The notes under the pieces are model-generated. The model worked only from the letters and a program-made list of their open reading frames with translations, searched no databases and was not told where the DNA came from. Position numbers and translations under genes: made by a program. Below are positions 16,211-23,661 of a stretch of 64,000 nt of DNA, in pieces; position 1 is the first letter of the stretch; the number at the start of each line of letters is the position of its first letter. Location: positions 124,001-188,000 of the forward strand of contig NZ_JAHUWZ010000005.1 of NCBI RefSeq assembly GCF_019218755.1. Reading direction: 5' to 3'. The stretch comes from Acidovorax sp. sif1233 (lineage in GTDB: Bacteria > Pseudomonadota > Gammaproteobacteria > Burkholderiales > Burkholderiaceae_C).

Positions 16211-17203
16211 TTACTGTGTGGGCGAGAGTCCGGCGGCCTTCACCAGCGTGGCGTTGCTCTTGATCTCGTCCTTGATGTAGGCATCGAACTGCTCGGGCTT
16301 GAGCGTCCAGGCATCGGCGCCGAGTTTCAGGAAACGTTCTTTCACCTCGGGCGTGGCCAGCGCCTTCACCACCTCGTCGTGCAGGCGGTTGACGATGTCG
16401 CGCGGCGTCTTGGCGGGCACCATCATCCCGATCCAGAAGTTGAATTCCGAGCCGGGCACGCCGGCCTCGGCCGTGGTGGGCACATCGGGTAGGGCGGCGG
16501 CGCGCTTGGGCGAGCCCACGGCCAGCGCCAGCAGCTGGCCGTCCTTGATCTGGCCGATCACGGGCGCGATGGGCGAGAAGTAGTAGTCCACGCGGCCCGA
16601 CAGCACCTCGGTCACGGCCTCGGCCGAGCCCTTGAAGGGGATGTTCTGCGCGTCGATCTTGGCGGCCAGCTTGAACTTCTCGGCGTTCAAATGCGTGGCG
16701 CTGCCCTGGCCGGCCGAGGCGAAGTTCACCGTGCCGGGCTTGGCCTTGGCCGTGGCCACCAGGTCCTGCAGCGTCTTGATGCCCTTGGCGGGCGAGATCA
16801 CCAGCGCATTGGGCAGCGACGAGATCGGCGTCACCCCCGCAAAGTCGCCCACCGTGTCGAACGGCAGCTTGGCGAAGGTCGAAGGGCTCACCGTGTGCGA
16901 CGACGAATGGATCATCACCGTGTAGCCGTCCGGCGCCGCCGTGGCCACGGCTTGCTGGCCGATGGTGCCGCTGGCGCCGCCGCGGTTGTCCACCACCAGC
17001 GTCTGGCCCATGCTCTGACCCATCTTGTCGGCGATGGCGCGCGCAATGATGTCGGTGGTGCTCCCCGCCGCAAACGGCACGATCACGCGGATCGGCTTGG
17101 TCGGGTAGCCGCCTTGCGCCAGGGCGCCGAAGGACAGGGTGGTGAGCGCGGCCGCCGCCAGGGCGGTGGCCGCAGCGCGGCGGGTGGTGCGGGTGATGGG
17201 CAT
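16211..17203 (-). CDS. Bug family periplasmic binding protein (tripartite tricarboxylate transporter type)
   Basis: A 330-residue secreted solute receptor. The signal peptide ends at FGALAQG and the mature protein starts with GGYPTKPIRVIVPFAAGSTTDIIAR, the hallmark of the Bug/TctC family. Other family motifs are VDNRGGASGTIG, GYTVMIHSSSH, and PDVPTTAEAGVPG near the C-terminus. Bug proteins capture carboxylates and related small molecules. No TctA/TctB membrane genes are adjacent, as is common for Bug genes. GGAGA upstream fits the ATG at 17203. It is the first gene of the catabolic operon; a perfect palindrome 39 bases upstream of the start is the probable TetR operator. Confidence 0.92.
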   Translation of the reverse strand: MPITRTTRRAAATALAAAALTTLSFGALAQGGYPTKPIRVIVPFAAGSTTDIIARAIADKMGQSMGQTLVVDNRGGASGTIGQQAVATAAPDGYTVMIHSSSHTVSPSTFAKLPFDTVGDFAGVTPISSLPNALVISPAKGIKTLQDLVATAKAKPGTVNFASAGQGSATHLNAEKFKLAAKIDAQNIPFKGSAEAVTEVLSGRVDYYFSPIAPVIGQIKDGQLLALAVGSPKRAAALPDVPTTAEAGVPGSEFNFWIGMMVPAKTPRDIVNRLHDEVVKALATPEVKERFLKLGADAWTLKPEQFDAYIKDEIKSNATLVKAAGLSPTQ

Positions 17204-17241
17204 GGATTTGTCTCCGTGGGCAGGCTTGGACTTGCTCTTTA

Positions 17242-17259
17242 ATTCACTGAATGGTGAAT
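17242..17259. promoter_or_regulatory. Probable TetR operator upstream of the Bug/oxidoreductase operon
   Basis: A perfect inverted repeat: ATTCAC, six-base spacer, GTGAAT. The core TTCACT-N4-GGTGAA is shared with the site in front of the TetR gene (TTCACT-N4-GGTTAA at 18447-18462 region). It lies 39 bases before the Bug gene start, a position suited to repression. Confidence 0.65.
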
Positions 17260-17438
17260 AGAGAATATTTTTAGACATCGCTGCGCCTGCGTCAACGCGG
17301 ACGCGGGTGGTGGGGGTAGGGGTTTACCCGTGGATTGCGGTGAAGCCAACGGTCGGCGGCCGTGCCGCGCTGCTACCTTGCGCCTACAGGCTCAGCGGTC
17401 AAGTTGCAAACCAACTGAGTGGCCAGCGAGTTGCGCGC

Positions 17439-17771
17439 TCAACGGGATGGCCTCTTTCGAAGTTTGGCGACGGCATAGCCGGTGAAACCTTGGTGCACAA
17501 AACTACCGAAAGCCATCAGCAAGACCCACGCCGGTAAGTACTGCGGCAAAGAAAGCAGCAGGCCGAGAGACGCCAACAACGCTATGGCAAAAGACAGGTC
17601 GCGCCAGGCAAACAACCGCGCGCATCCTTCAATCCCCTCGGGCGGGCGCGAAATCCACTGACGGGTGAGCGCGACACGGTGCTTGATACCCAGTTGATAG
17701 GCGCGCCAGAGCAGAAAGCCCGCCATGGCGGCGGGTGCAACGAGGAGGATCAGGACGGCGGCGATTTGCAT
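17439..17771 (-). CDS. Small membrane protein of unknown function
   Basis: A 110-residue protein with an N-terminal hydrophobic helix (IAAVLILLVAPAAMAGFLLW), a basic stretch, then two hydrophobic helices (DLSFAIALLASLGLLLSL and LPAWVLLMAFGSFVHQGF), ending in basic KLRKRPSR. No family recognised. It starts 13 bases after the TetR gene stop and could be co-transcribed with it. Its base composition is visibly lower in GC than the surrounding genes, with more A-rich codons, hinting at a different origin or relaxed codon use. It may be linked with the TetR regulator, but no function can be assigned. Confidence 0.6.
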   Translation of the reverse strand: MQIAAVLILLVAPAAMAGFLLWRAYQLGIKHRVALTRQWISRPPEGIEGCARLFAWRDLSFAIALLASLGLLLSLPQYLPAWVLLMAFGSFVHQGFTGYAVAKLRKRPSR

Positions 17772-17784
17772 GGTGTGGGCCCGT

Positions 17785-18435
17785 TCAGTTCCTCAGCACG
17801 TACCCGAGGATCACATCGCACATGTGCGAAAGCCGCTCGCTGCGCGCCTTCGGGGCCATGAGGTCGCGCCCGAAGATCGCCGACAGCGTGTGGTTGTTCG
17901 ACAGGTAGAAGTACGACAGCCCGGCGATGGACACGTACAGCTGCAGCGGATCCACCCCGCCGCGGAAGCTGCCCTCGCGCCGCCCACGCTCCAGCACCTC
18001 GCCCAGCGTGGCGATCAACGGCGAGTTCATCTCTCGCGCGCGCTGCGACTCCTGCAGATGGCGCGCCCTGTGCAGGTTGGCGCTGTTGAGCAGCGTGAGG
18101 AACTGGGGGTTCTCCAGGTAGTAGGTCCAGGTGAACTCCACCAGCCGCCGGATGGCGGTCGCGGGCGGGAGGTCCAGCAGGTTGAGCTTGCGCTCTTCCT
18201 CGCGGATGTGCAGGTAGGCCTGCTCCAGCACGGCCTGGAAGAGCTTTTCCTTGTCCTCGAAGTAGTAGTAGATCAGCCGCTTGTTCAGGCCCGCCCGCTC
18301 GGCGATGCGGTCCATGCGCGCGCCGCCCAGGCCGTGTTCGGCGAACTCGTCGCGCGCGGCGCTGAAGATCACGCCCTGGGAGCGGTCGGCATCCCGCTGG
18401 CGCTCCTTGGCGGGGGTCTCGGTGTCTTTGGTCAT
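17785..18435 (-). CDS. TetR/AcrR family regulator
   Basis: A 216-residue repressor-type protein. The N-terminal HTH is clear: IFSAARDEFAEHGLGGARMDRIAERAGLNKRLIYYYFEDKEKLFQAVLEQAY. The C-terminal ligand-binding helices include ATAIRRLVEFTWTYYLENPQFLTLLNSANLHRARHL, which resembles regulators of the RutR/YcdC-like group. The ATG at 18435 fits the family; a GTG five codons upstream is also in frame but lies inside the operator. The palindrome just upstream (18445-18462) matches one in front of the Bug-led operon, so the protein probably represses itself and that catabolic operon, relieved by a pathway intermediate. Confidence 0.88.
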   Translation of the reverse strand: MTKDTETPAKERQRDADRSQGVIFSAARDEFAEHGLGGARMDRIAERAGLNKRLIYYYFEDKEKLFQAVLEQAYLHIREEERKLNLLDLPPATAIRRLVEFTWTYYLENPQFLTLLNSANLHRARHLQESQRAREMNSPLIATLGEVLERGRREGSFRGGVDPLQLYVSIAGLSYFYLSNNHTLSAIFGRDLMAPKARSERLSHMCDVILGYVLRN

Positions 18436-18444
18436 GCCCGAATA

Positions 18445-18462
18445 GTTCACTATTTGGTTAAC
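18445..18462. promoter_or_regulatory. Probable TetR autoregulatory operator
   Basis: An inverted repeat GTTCAC, six-base spacer, GTTAAC (five of six positions symmetric), nine bases upstream of the TetR start codon. It has the same arm and spacer lengths as the site at 17242-17259 and shares TTCACT and GGT-AA blocks with it. Confidence 0.6.
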
Positions 18463-18597
18463 AAAATCCAGTGCATGCTGGATTCAGGGGGCCAGGGGCG
18501 GCGATGCGGGTGTGGCGGCATCAGGTGGCGCGGACTGGATTGTGCCGCGCAGCCGGCCTGCCGGCCGGGCGCAATGCTGCCCCTGCCCGGCAGTGCG

Positions 18598-19071
18598 TCA
18601 TTGCGCGTAGTCCAGCGGCAGCGCGGTGGTGAACTTGATTTCTTCCATCGCGAAGCTCGAGCTCACGTCCGACAGCGCCACGGCCTGCGTCAGCCGCCTG
18701 TAGACCGCATCGTAGGCGCGGATGTCGGGCACCACCACGCGCAGCAGGTAGTCCACGTCGCCGCTCATGCGGTAGAACTCCACGATCTCGGGAATGCCCA
18801 TCACCACGTCGCGCAGGGTCTCGAACCACTGCTGGTGGTGCTGGTTGGTCTTGATGGCCACGAACACGGTCACGCCCACATTGACCTTGCGCGGGTCCAC
18901 CAGCGCCACGTGGCGTGTGATGAACCCCTTCTCGCGCAGCCACTGGATGCGCCGCCAGCAGGGCGTGTTGGACAGGTGCACGGCATCGGCCAGCTCGGCC
19001 AGCGGCGTCTCGGCGTCGTGCTGCAGCAGGGCAAGCAATTGGCGGTCGATGGAATCCAGATTCTGTTTCAC
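18598..19071 (-). CDS. Lrp/AsnC family regulator
   Basis: A 157-residue Lrp-type protein. The N-terminal HTH is LDSIDRQLLALLQHDAETPLAELADAVHLSNTPCWRRIQWLREKGFI, and the C-terminal RAM domain is VFVAIKTNQHHQQWFETLRDVVMGIPEIVEFYRMSGDVDYLLRVVVPD. Such regulators sense amino acids and often act on a divergent transport or catabolic gene. Here the divergent gene is gamma-glutamyltransferase, 171 bases away, which would release amino acids from glutathione or gamma-glutamyl peptides, a plausible regulatory link. Confidence 0.9.
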   Translation of the reverse strand: MKQNLDSIDRQLLALLQHDAETPLAELADAVHLSNTPCWRRIQWLREKGFITRHVALVDPRKVNVGVTVFVAIKTNQHHQQWFETLRDVVMGIPEIVEFYRMSGDVDYLLRVVVPDIRAYDAVYRRLTQAVALSDVSSSFAMEEIKFTTALPLDYAQ

Positions 19072-19135
19072 GGCAAATAAGGAAATCTGTTTCTCGCATT
19101 TGGCGTGAAATGGGGCATAAAAGCAAAATGATTTT

Positions 19136-19159
19136 CATCAAGTCGTCACATACTTGATG
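19136..19159. promoter_or_regulatory. Perfect palindrome in the lrp-ggt divergent region
   Basis: CATCAAGT and ACTTGATG are separated by eight bases, giving a 24-base inverted repeat 84 bases upstream of the ggt start. It could be a regulator binding site or, if transcribed, a hairpin in the ggt leader. Confidence 0.5.
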
Positions 19160-19242
19160 GGCGTTCCCGGCGCCCCCGGGCCGTCCGCCGTGCCCCACAG
19201 GGCGGCGGTTTCACCACCCTCCCTTTCCAAGGACCTTTCACC

Positions 19243-21120
19243 ATGACGGCTTCTGTCTTTCGACGCCAACCCACCCGCTGGGGCCTGGGCATCGCCGCGC
19301 TGGCCCTGCTGGCCGCCTGCGGCGGCAATGACGGCCCCGGCACGCCGGTGGCCAACCCCGAGCCCGTCGAGCAGTACGTGCCGCCGGAGCCGCCCTCGGG
19401 CTACACGCCCAAGGCCATCAGCTACGCCAACAAGGACATGGTGTCCACCGCCAACCCGCTGGCCACCAAGGCCGGGGTCGACATCCTGGCCAAGGGCGGC
19501 ACGGCGCTGGACGCGGCGATCGCCGTGCAGATGGTGCTGAACTTGGTGGAGCCGCAGTCGTCGGGCATCGGCGGGGGCGCGTTCATGCTGCACTTCGACA
19601 AGGGTGCCAACAAGCTGCTCGCCTATGACGGCCGCGAAACCGCGCCCAAGGCGGCCACGCCCAATCTCTTCATCGGCGCGGACGGCAAGCCGCTGGCATT
19701 TCTGGCGGCGGTGGATGGCGGCCTCTCGGTGGGCACGCCCGGCGTGCTGCGCATGCTCGAAGCCGCGCACAAGGTGCACGGCAAGCTGCCCTGGAAGGAC
19801 CTGTTCGAGCCCGCGATCCAGCTCAGTGAAAACGGCTTTGCGATCTCGCAGCGCATGAGCGTGTCCATCGCCGGCTCGGCCGCGCGCATCAAGGCGCAGG
19901 GCGAGCCCGGCGCCAGCTACTTCCTCAATGCCGACGGCACGGCCAAGGCGGCCGGCACGCTGCTCAAGAACCCCGAACTGGCCGCCACGCTCAGGGCCAT
20001 TGCCGCGGGCGGCGCCAACGCGTTCTACCAGGGCGACATCGCCAAGGACATCGTGGCCAAGGTAGCGGGCCACCCCACCAACCCCGGCAAGCTGTCGCTG
20101 GACGATCTGAGCAGCTACACCCACAAGGTGCGCGAGCCCGTCTGCGGCGTCTACCGCACCCAGTACCGCGTGTGCGGCATGCCCGCGCCCAGCTCGGGCG
20201 GCATCGCCGTGCTGCAGACGCTGGGCCTGCTGCAGGGCTTCGATCTGGCGGCCATGAAGCCCAACACGCTGGATGCGGTGCACGTGGTGTCCGAGGCCTA
20301 CCGCCTGGCCTATGCCGACCGCGCGCTGTATGTGGCCGACCCTGACTTCGTGAACGTGCCGCAGGCCGGCCTGGTCAACGCCGACTACCTGCGCGAGCGC
20401 GCCAAGCTCATCAGCCTGAGCAAGAGCATCGGCACCCCCGTGGCGGGCACACCGCCGGGCGTGAGCGGCGCCAAGGGGCAGGACAACTCGCTGGCCCTGC
20501 CATCGACCACCCACCTGTCCATCATCGACAACGCGGGCAACGCGGTGTCCATGACGACCACCATCGAGAACGGCTTCGGCAGCCTGCAGATGGTGCGGGG
20601 CTTTTTGCTGAACAACCAGCTCACCGACTTCTCGTTCACCGCCACCGACGCTGCAGGCTTGCCCATCGCCAACAGCGTTCAGCCCGGCAAGCGCCCGCGC
20701 AGCTCGATGGCGCCCACGATCATCTTCAACGCGGCCACCGGAGACCTGGAAGGCGCCATCGGCTCGCCCGGCGGCAGCGCCATCATCCAGTACACCGCCA
20801 AGAGCATCCTGGGCATGACGGACTGGGGGCTGAACGTGCAGCAGGCGATCAACCTGCCCAACTTCGGCGCGCAGACCAACGCGACCACATCCATCGAAAA
20901 GGGTTCGGTCATCGACACGGCCGCCATCCGCGACGGCCTCAAGGCGCGCGGCCACACCGTGGCGCAGACCGACACCTTCACGAGCGGCCTGCACGGCGCG
21001 GTATTCAACGGCCTGCGGTCCAATGGCAATGCCGGCCTGCTGGCGCGCAACCCCGGCGCGGGCACGTATGCGGGCGGCGCGGACCCGCGCCGCGAGGGCA
21101 CGGCCCAGGGCAACAACTGA
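19243..21120 (+). CDS. ggt: Gamma-glutamyltransferase, lipoprotein form
   Basis: A 625-residue precursor of the Ntn-hydrolase gamma-glutamyltranspeptidase, which transfers or hydrolyses the gamma-glutamyl group of glutathione in the periplasm. The signal sequence ends in LLAAC (Cys26), a lipobox, so the enzyme is probably membrane anchored rather than freely periplasmic. Family motifs: NPLATKAGVDILAKGGTALDAAIAVQ, SSGIGGGAFMLH, DGRETAP, and the autoprocessing site STTHLS with catalytic Thr422 beginning the small subunit. The small subunit carries GKRPRSSMAPTI and IGSPGGSAIIQ, the substrate-binding loops. Length is slightly above the typical 580. It is divergent from an Lrp/AsnC regulator. Confidence 0.93.
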   Translation: MTASVFRRQPTRWGLGIAALALLAACGGNDGPGTPVANPEPVEQYVPPEPPSGYTPKAISYANKDMVSTANPLATKAGVDILAKGGTALDAAIAVQMVLNLVEPQSSGIGGGAFMLHFDKGANKLLAYDGRETAPKAATPNLFIGADGKPLAFLAAVDGGLSVGTPGVLRMLEAAHKVHGKLPWKDLFEPAIQLSENGFAISQRMSVSIAGSAARIKAQGEPGASYFLNADGTAKAAGTLLKNPELAATLRAIAAGGANAFYQGDIAKDIVAKVAGHPTNPGKLSLDDLSSYTHKVREPVCGVYRTQYRVCGMPAPSSGGIAVLQTLGLLQGFDLAAMKPNTLDAVHVVSEAYRLAYADRALYVADPDFVNVPQAGLVNADYLRERAKLISLSKSIGTPVAGTPPGVSGAKGQDNSLALPSTTHLSIIDNAGNAVSMTTTIENGFGSLQMVRGFLLNNQLTDFSFTATDAAGLPIANSVQPGKRPRSSMAPTIIFNAATGDLEGAIGSPGGSAIIQYTAKSILGMTDWGLNVQQAINLPNFGAQTNATTSIEKGSVIDTAAIRDGLKARGHTVAQTDTFTSGLHGAVFNGLRSNGNAGLLARNPGAGTYAGGADPRREGTAQGNN

Positions 21121-21213
21121 GGACACCGTGGCGGCCTGAGCCGCCACGGCGGCACCGCAGTGCGGTGTCCCTTGGGAAAATGCCCCTGGCGCAGGATGGA
21201 TGGCGGGTTTTTG

Positions 21214-21234
21214 CTATTCAAAATATAGCAACTG
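21214..21234. repeat. Short palindrome after ggt
   Basis: TTGCTAT and ATAGCAA pair around a TCAAAAT loop, between the convergent ggt and Sel1-repeat genes. The GCTATT/ATAGC blocks recall family B repeats, but the copy is too short to be certain. Confidence 0.4.
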
Positions 21235-21297
21235 CCGCCGCCATACCCTGGGGCTGCTCCGGTGCCGCTGCTCCAGGCGGCACCGCGTGCCAGGGCA

Positions 21298-22350
21298 TCA
21301 ATCCGGTGTGCCGTCGCGCGGCTCGGCCGCCTTGCGCGCCCATTCGCGCGCCAGGGCCGCGTTGCGCGGCACGCCTTCTCCGCGGGCGTACATCAGCGAC
21401 AGGTTTCGCTGGGCCTTGGCATGTCCCTGCCCGGCCGCCTGCTGGTACCAGTGCACGGCCTGCTTCTTGTCCCGTGCCACGCCGTCGCCTTCGTCATAGG
21501 ACACGGCCAGATTGAACTGGGCCTTGGCATGGTCCTGCCCGGCCGCCTGGCGGTACCAGTGCACGGCCTCCTTCTTGTCCTGGGCGATGCCCTCGCCCGC
21601 GTCGTAGGCGAGCCCCAGGTGGTACTGCGCGGATGCAAGGTCGTTCTCCGCCGCGCGCCGGTACCAGTGCACGGCCTGCGCCAGGTCCTTGGCCACCCCG
21701 TCACCGTGGTAGAACGCCATGCCGAGCTGGAACTGCGATTCGGGATGGTCCTTCTCGGCGGCCTTGCGGTACCACTGCACGGCCTGCCGGGGGTCTTTGT
21801 CGACCCCCTCGCCCTTGTCGTACGAAATGCCCAGGTTGTACTGCGCATCGAGGTGGCCCTGGGCCGCCGCCTTGCGGTACCACTCCACCGCCTTGCGGAA
21901 GTCCTGCGGCACCCCCTCGGCCTTGTCATAGGACACCGCCAGGTTGTATTGCGCCTGGGCGTGGCCGAGGTCCGCCGCCTTGCGGTACCACTGGGCGGCC
22001 TGCACCCGGTCCTGCGGCACGCCCAGCCCCTCGTCGTAGGACACGCCCAGCTCGTACATCGCATCCGTGTGGCCCTGCTGGGCGGCCTTGAGGTACCAGC
22101 CCACCGCCGTGGCTTCGTTCAGCGCCACGCCGCGGCCTGCGTCGTACATGCGGCCGAGGTGGTACTGGGCGTCTGCATGGCCGGCCTGCGCGGCGGGACG
22201 CAATTCCTTCAGGGCTGTGGCGTATTCCCCGCGCTCATAGGCGCGGACTCCCTCTTTCGGGCCCGCCGCGGCGGGCCCTGCGGCGCACAGCAGCGCACCC
22301 AGGCAGGCGGCGGACACGAGGGAGGACAAGGAGGGGGTCAGACGTGGCAT
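21298..22350 (-). CDS. Sel1-repeat (tetratricopeptide-like) exported protein
   Basis: A 350-residue secreted protein. After a signal peptide (LSSLVSAACLGALLCAAGPAAAG) and one half TPR-like segment (AYERGEYATALKELRPAAQAGHAD) come eight tandem 36-residue Sel1 repeats of the form AQYxLGxxYDxGxGVxxDxxxAVxWYRKAAxxGHxx. They span roughly residue 65 to the end. Sel1 proteins act as scaffolds for protein-protein contacts in envelope or signalling processes; the partner is unknown. The repeats are very alike at DNA level, which may allow copy-number change. An in-frame open stretch upstream of 22350 is rejected because the signal peptide begins here. Confidence 0.88.
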   Translation of the reverse strand: MPRLTPSLSSLVSAACLGALLCAAGPAAAGPKEGVRAYERGEYATALKELRPAAQAGHADAQYHLGRMYDAGRGVALNEATAVGWYLKAAQQGHTDAMYELGVSYDEGLGVPQDRVQAAQWYRKAADLGHAQAQYNLAVSYDKAEGVPQDFRKAVEWYRKAAAQGHLDAQYNLGISYDKGEGVDKDPRQAVQWYRKAAEKDHPESQFQLGMAFYHGDGVAKDLAQAVHWYRRAAENDLASAQYHLGLAYDAGEGIAQDKKEAVHWYRQAAGQDHAKAQFNLAVSYDEGDGVARDKKQAVHWYQQAAGQGHAKAQRNLSLMYARGEGVPRNAALAREWARKAAEPRDGTPD

Positions 22351-22595
22351 AAAAAGTAAATGGGGCGATGGGCCCGGGGGCGGCCAGAAAAACGCGGATG
22401 CGGACAAGCAGGGGCCCGCCGTTCGGCGCCGCCCACTTGCCACGGGGGTGCGCGGCAGGGCACGGCGGGGACGGCGCGCGGCACCGGCGGCGGCGCCAGT
22501 GTGCCCGCACGCATCGGCCGTGTGGGGTTTGTTGCCGCCAGTTACACGTGGGCGCCGCAGCGCGAGATCGCCATGGCCTACCGGTCCCCCCGGCG

Positions 22596-23516
22596 TCAGG
22601 GCGTGCCCTGCCGCGCCAGCGTGTTGAGCAGCGCGGTGAAGGTGGCCGTGGGCCCCATGTTGTCCGCCGAGCGGTACACCAGGGTGAGCGGCACGTCCAG
22701 CCGCCCGCCGTCCACCAGCGGGCGGTACGCGATCGCGTGGCGGTGCACGCCCACCATCGACGACGGCACCACCGAGATGCCGGTGCCCGCCGCCACGAGG
22801 TTCAGGTTGGTCAGCATGCGCGCAACTTCCGCCACCACCCGGGGGCGCACGCCTTCCTCGTCGCACAGGGCCAGCAGGTTGGCGTACAGGCCCGGGGCAC
22901 CCGGACGGCGCACCAGGATCATGGGCTCGCCCTCCAGGTCCGCGATGCGGATGGCCAGCGGCTTGCCGCGCCGCTGGCGCAGCGCCAGCGGGTGGTCGAT
23001 GGGCAGGGCCACCATGGCGGGCTCGTGCTGCAGGGTGTCGAACGCCAGGCCCTCGGGGCGGGCCACCGGCACGCGCAGCAGGCCGCAATGCAGGCGGTCC
23101 CCAGCCACGGCCTCGGTGATCTCGGCGGCGTTGTTCTCGCCGATCTCCAGCACCAGACCGGGGTGCCGCGCGCGGCACTCGCGCAGGGCGAATGGCGTGA
23201 ACTCGTGCGCGGCCGCCGAGCTGGTGAAGGCGATGGCCAAGCGCCCGGTCTTGCCCTCGGCCAGCAACTGCATGCGGCCTTGCAGCGCATCGAAGTCGTG
23301 CACAAGGCGCGTGGCGTCGACCTGCAGCGCGCGGCCCGCTTCGGTCAGTGCCACGCCCTTGGCATGGCGTTTGAACAGGGCCATGCCCACGGTGCTTTCG
23401 AGCGCCTTGATCTGCTGGCTCAGCGGTGGCTGGGCCATGCCCAGCTGCTCGGCGGCGCGGGTCATGTGCCCGGCTTCTGCCACGGCGAGAAAGTAGCGGA
23501 GCTGGCGGATGTCCAT
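22596..23516 (-). CDS. LysR family regulator
   Basis: A 306-residue LysR protein. The HTH is MDIRQLRYFLAVAEAGHMTRAAEQLGMAQPPLSQQIKALESTVGMALFKR, typical of the CatR/BenM-like branch that responds to aromatic acids. The effector domain follows from LAIAFTSSAAAHEFTPFALRECRARHPG. It is divergent from the lipoprotein hydrolase gene at 23662. The 145-base interval between them holds two direct CGTATCGGAG repeats and a GCAAATC/GATTTGC inverted repeat that may be its binding region. Confidence 0.9.
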   Translation of the reverse strand: MDIRQLRYFLAVAEAGHMTRAAEQLGMAQPPLSQQIKALESTVGMALFKRHAKGVALTEAGRALQVDATRLVHDFDALQGRMQLLAEGKTGRLAIAFTSSAAAHEFTPFALRECRARHPGLVLEIGENNAAEITEAVAGDRLHCGLLRVPVARPEGLAFDTLQHEPAMVALPIDHPLALRQRRGKPLAIRIADLEGEPMILVRRPGAPGLYANLLALCDEEGVRPRVVAEVARMLTNLNLVAAGTGISVVPSSMVGVHRHAIAYRPLVDGGRLDVPLTLVYRSADNMGPTATFTALLNTLARQGTP

Positions 23517-23552
23517 GTCAGCAGTGCAATGGCTCAGGGAGCGGGTTCATAT

Positions 23553-23599
23553 GCAAATCGTATCGGAGATTGGAGATTTGCCTATTTGACGTATCGGAG
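23553..23599. promoter_or_regulatory. Candidate LysR binding region with direct and inverted repeats
   Basis: CGTATCGGAG occurs at 23559-23568 and again at 23590-23599, 31 bases apart (about three helical turns). GCAAATC (23553-23559) and GATTTGC (23575-23581) form a perfect inverted repeat overlapping the first copy. The block lies between divergent LysR and hydrolase genes. Confidence 0.45.
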
Positions 23600-23661
23600 C
23601 CCCGTTTCTACGATGCGCAGCAGCTGCCCACCGCCACCATCATTTCAACGGAGACCTTCCC

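Noticed and set aside
21298..22350. Direct repeats at DNA level resembling a CRISPR array
   Set aside because: The 108-base periodicity is explained by eight in-frame 36-residue Sel1 repeats.
22351..23178. Upstream extension of the Sel1-repeat gene frame
   Set aside because: A normal signal peptide begins at 22350; the extension lies antisense or out of frame within the LysR gene and is Arg/Pro-rich.
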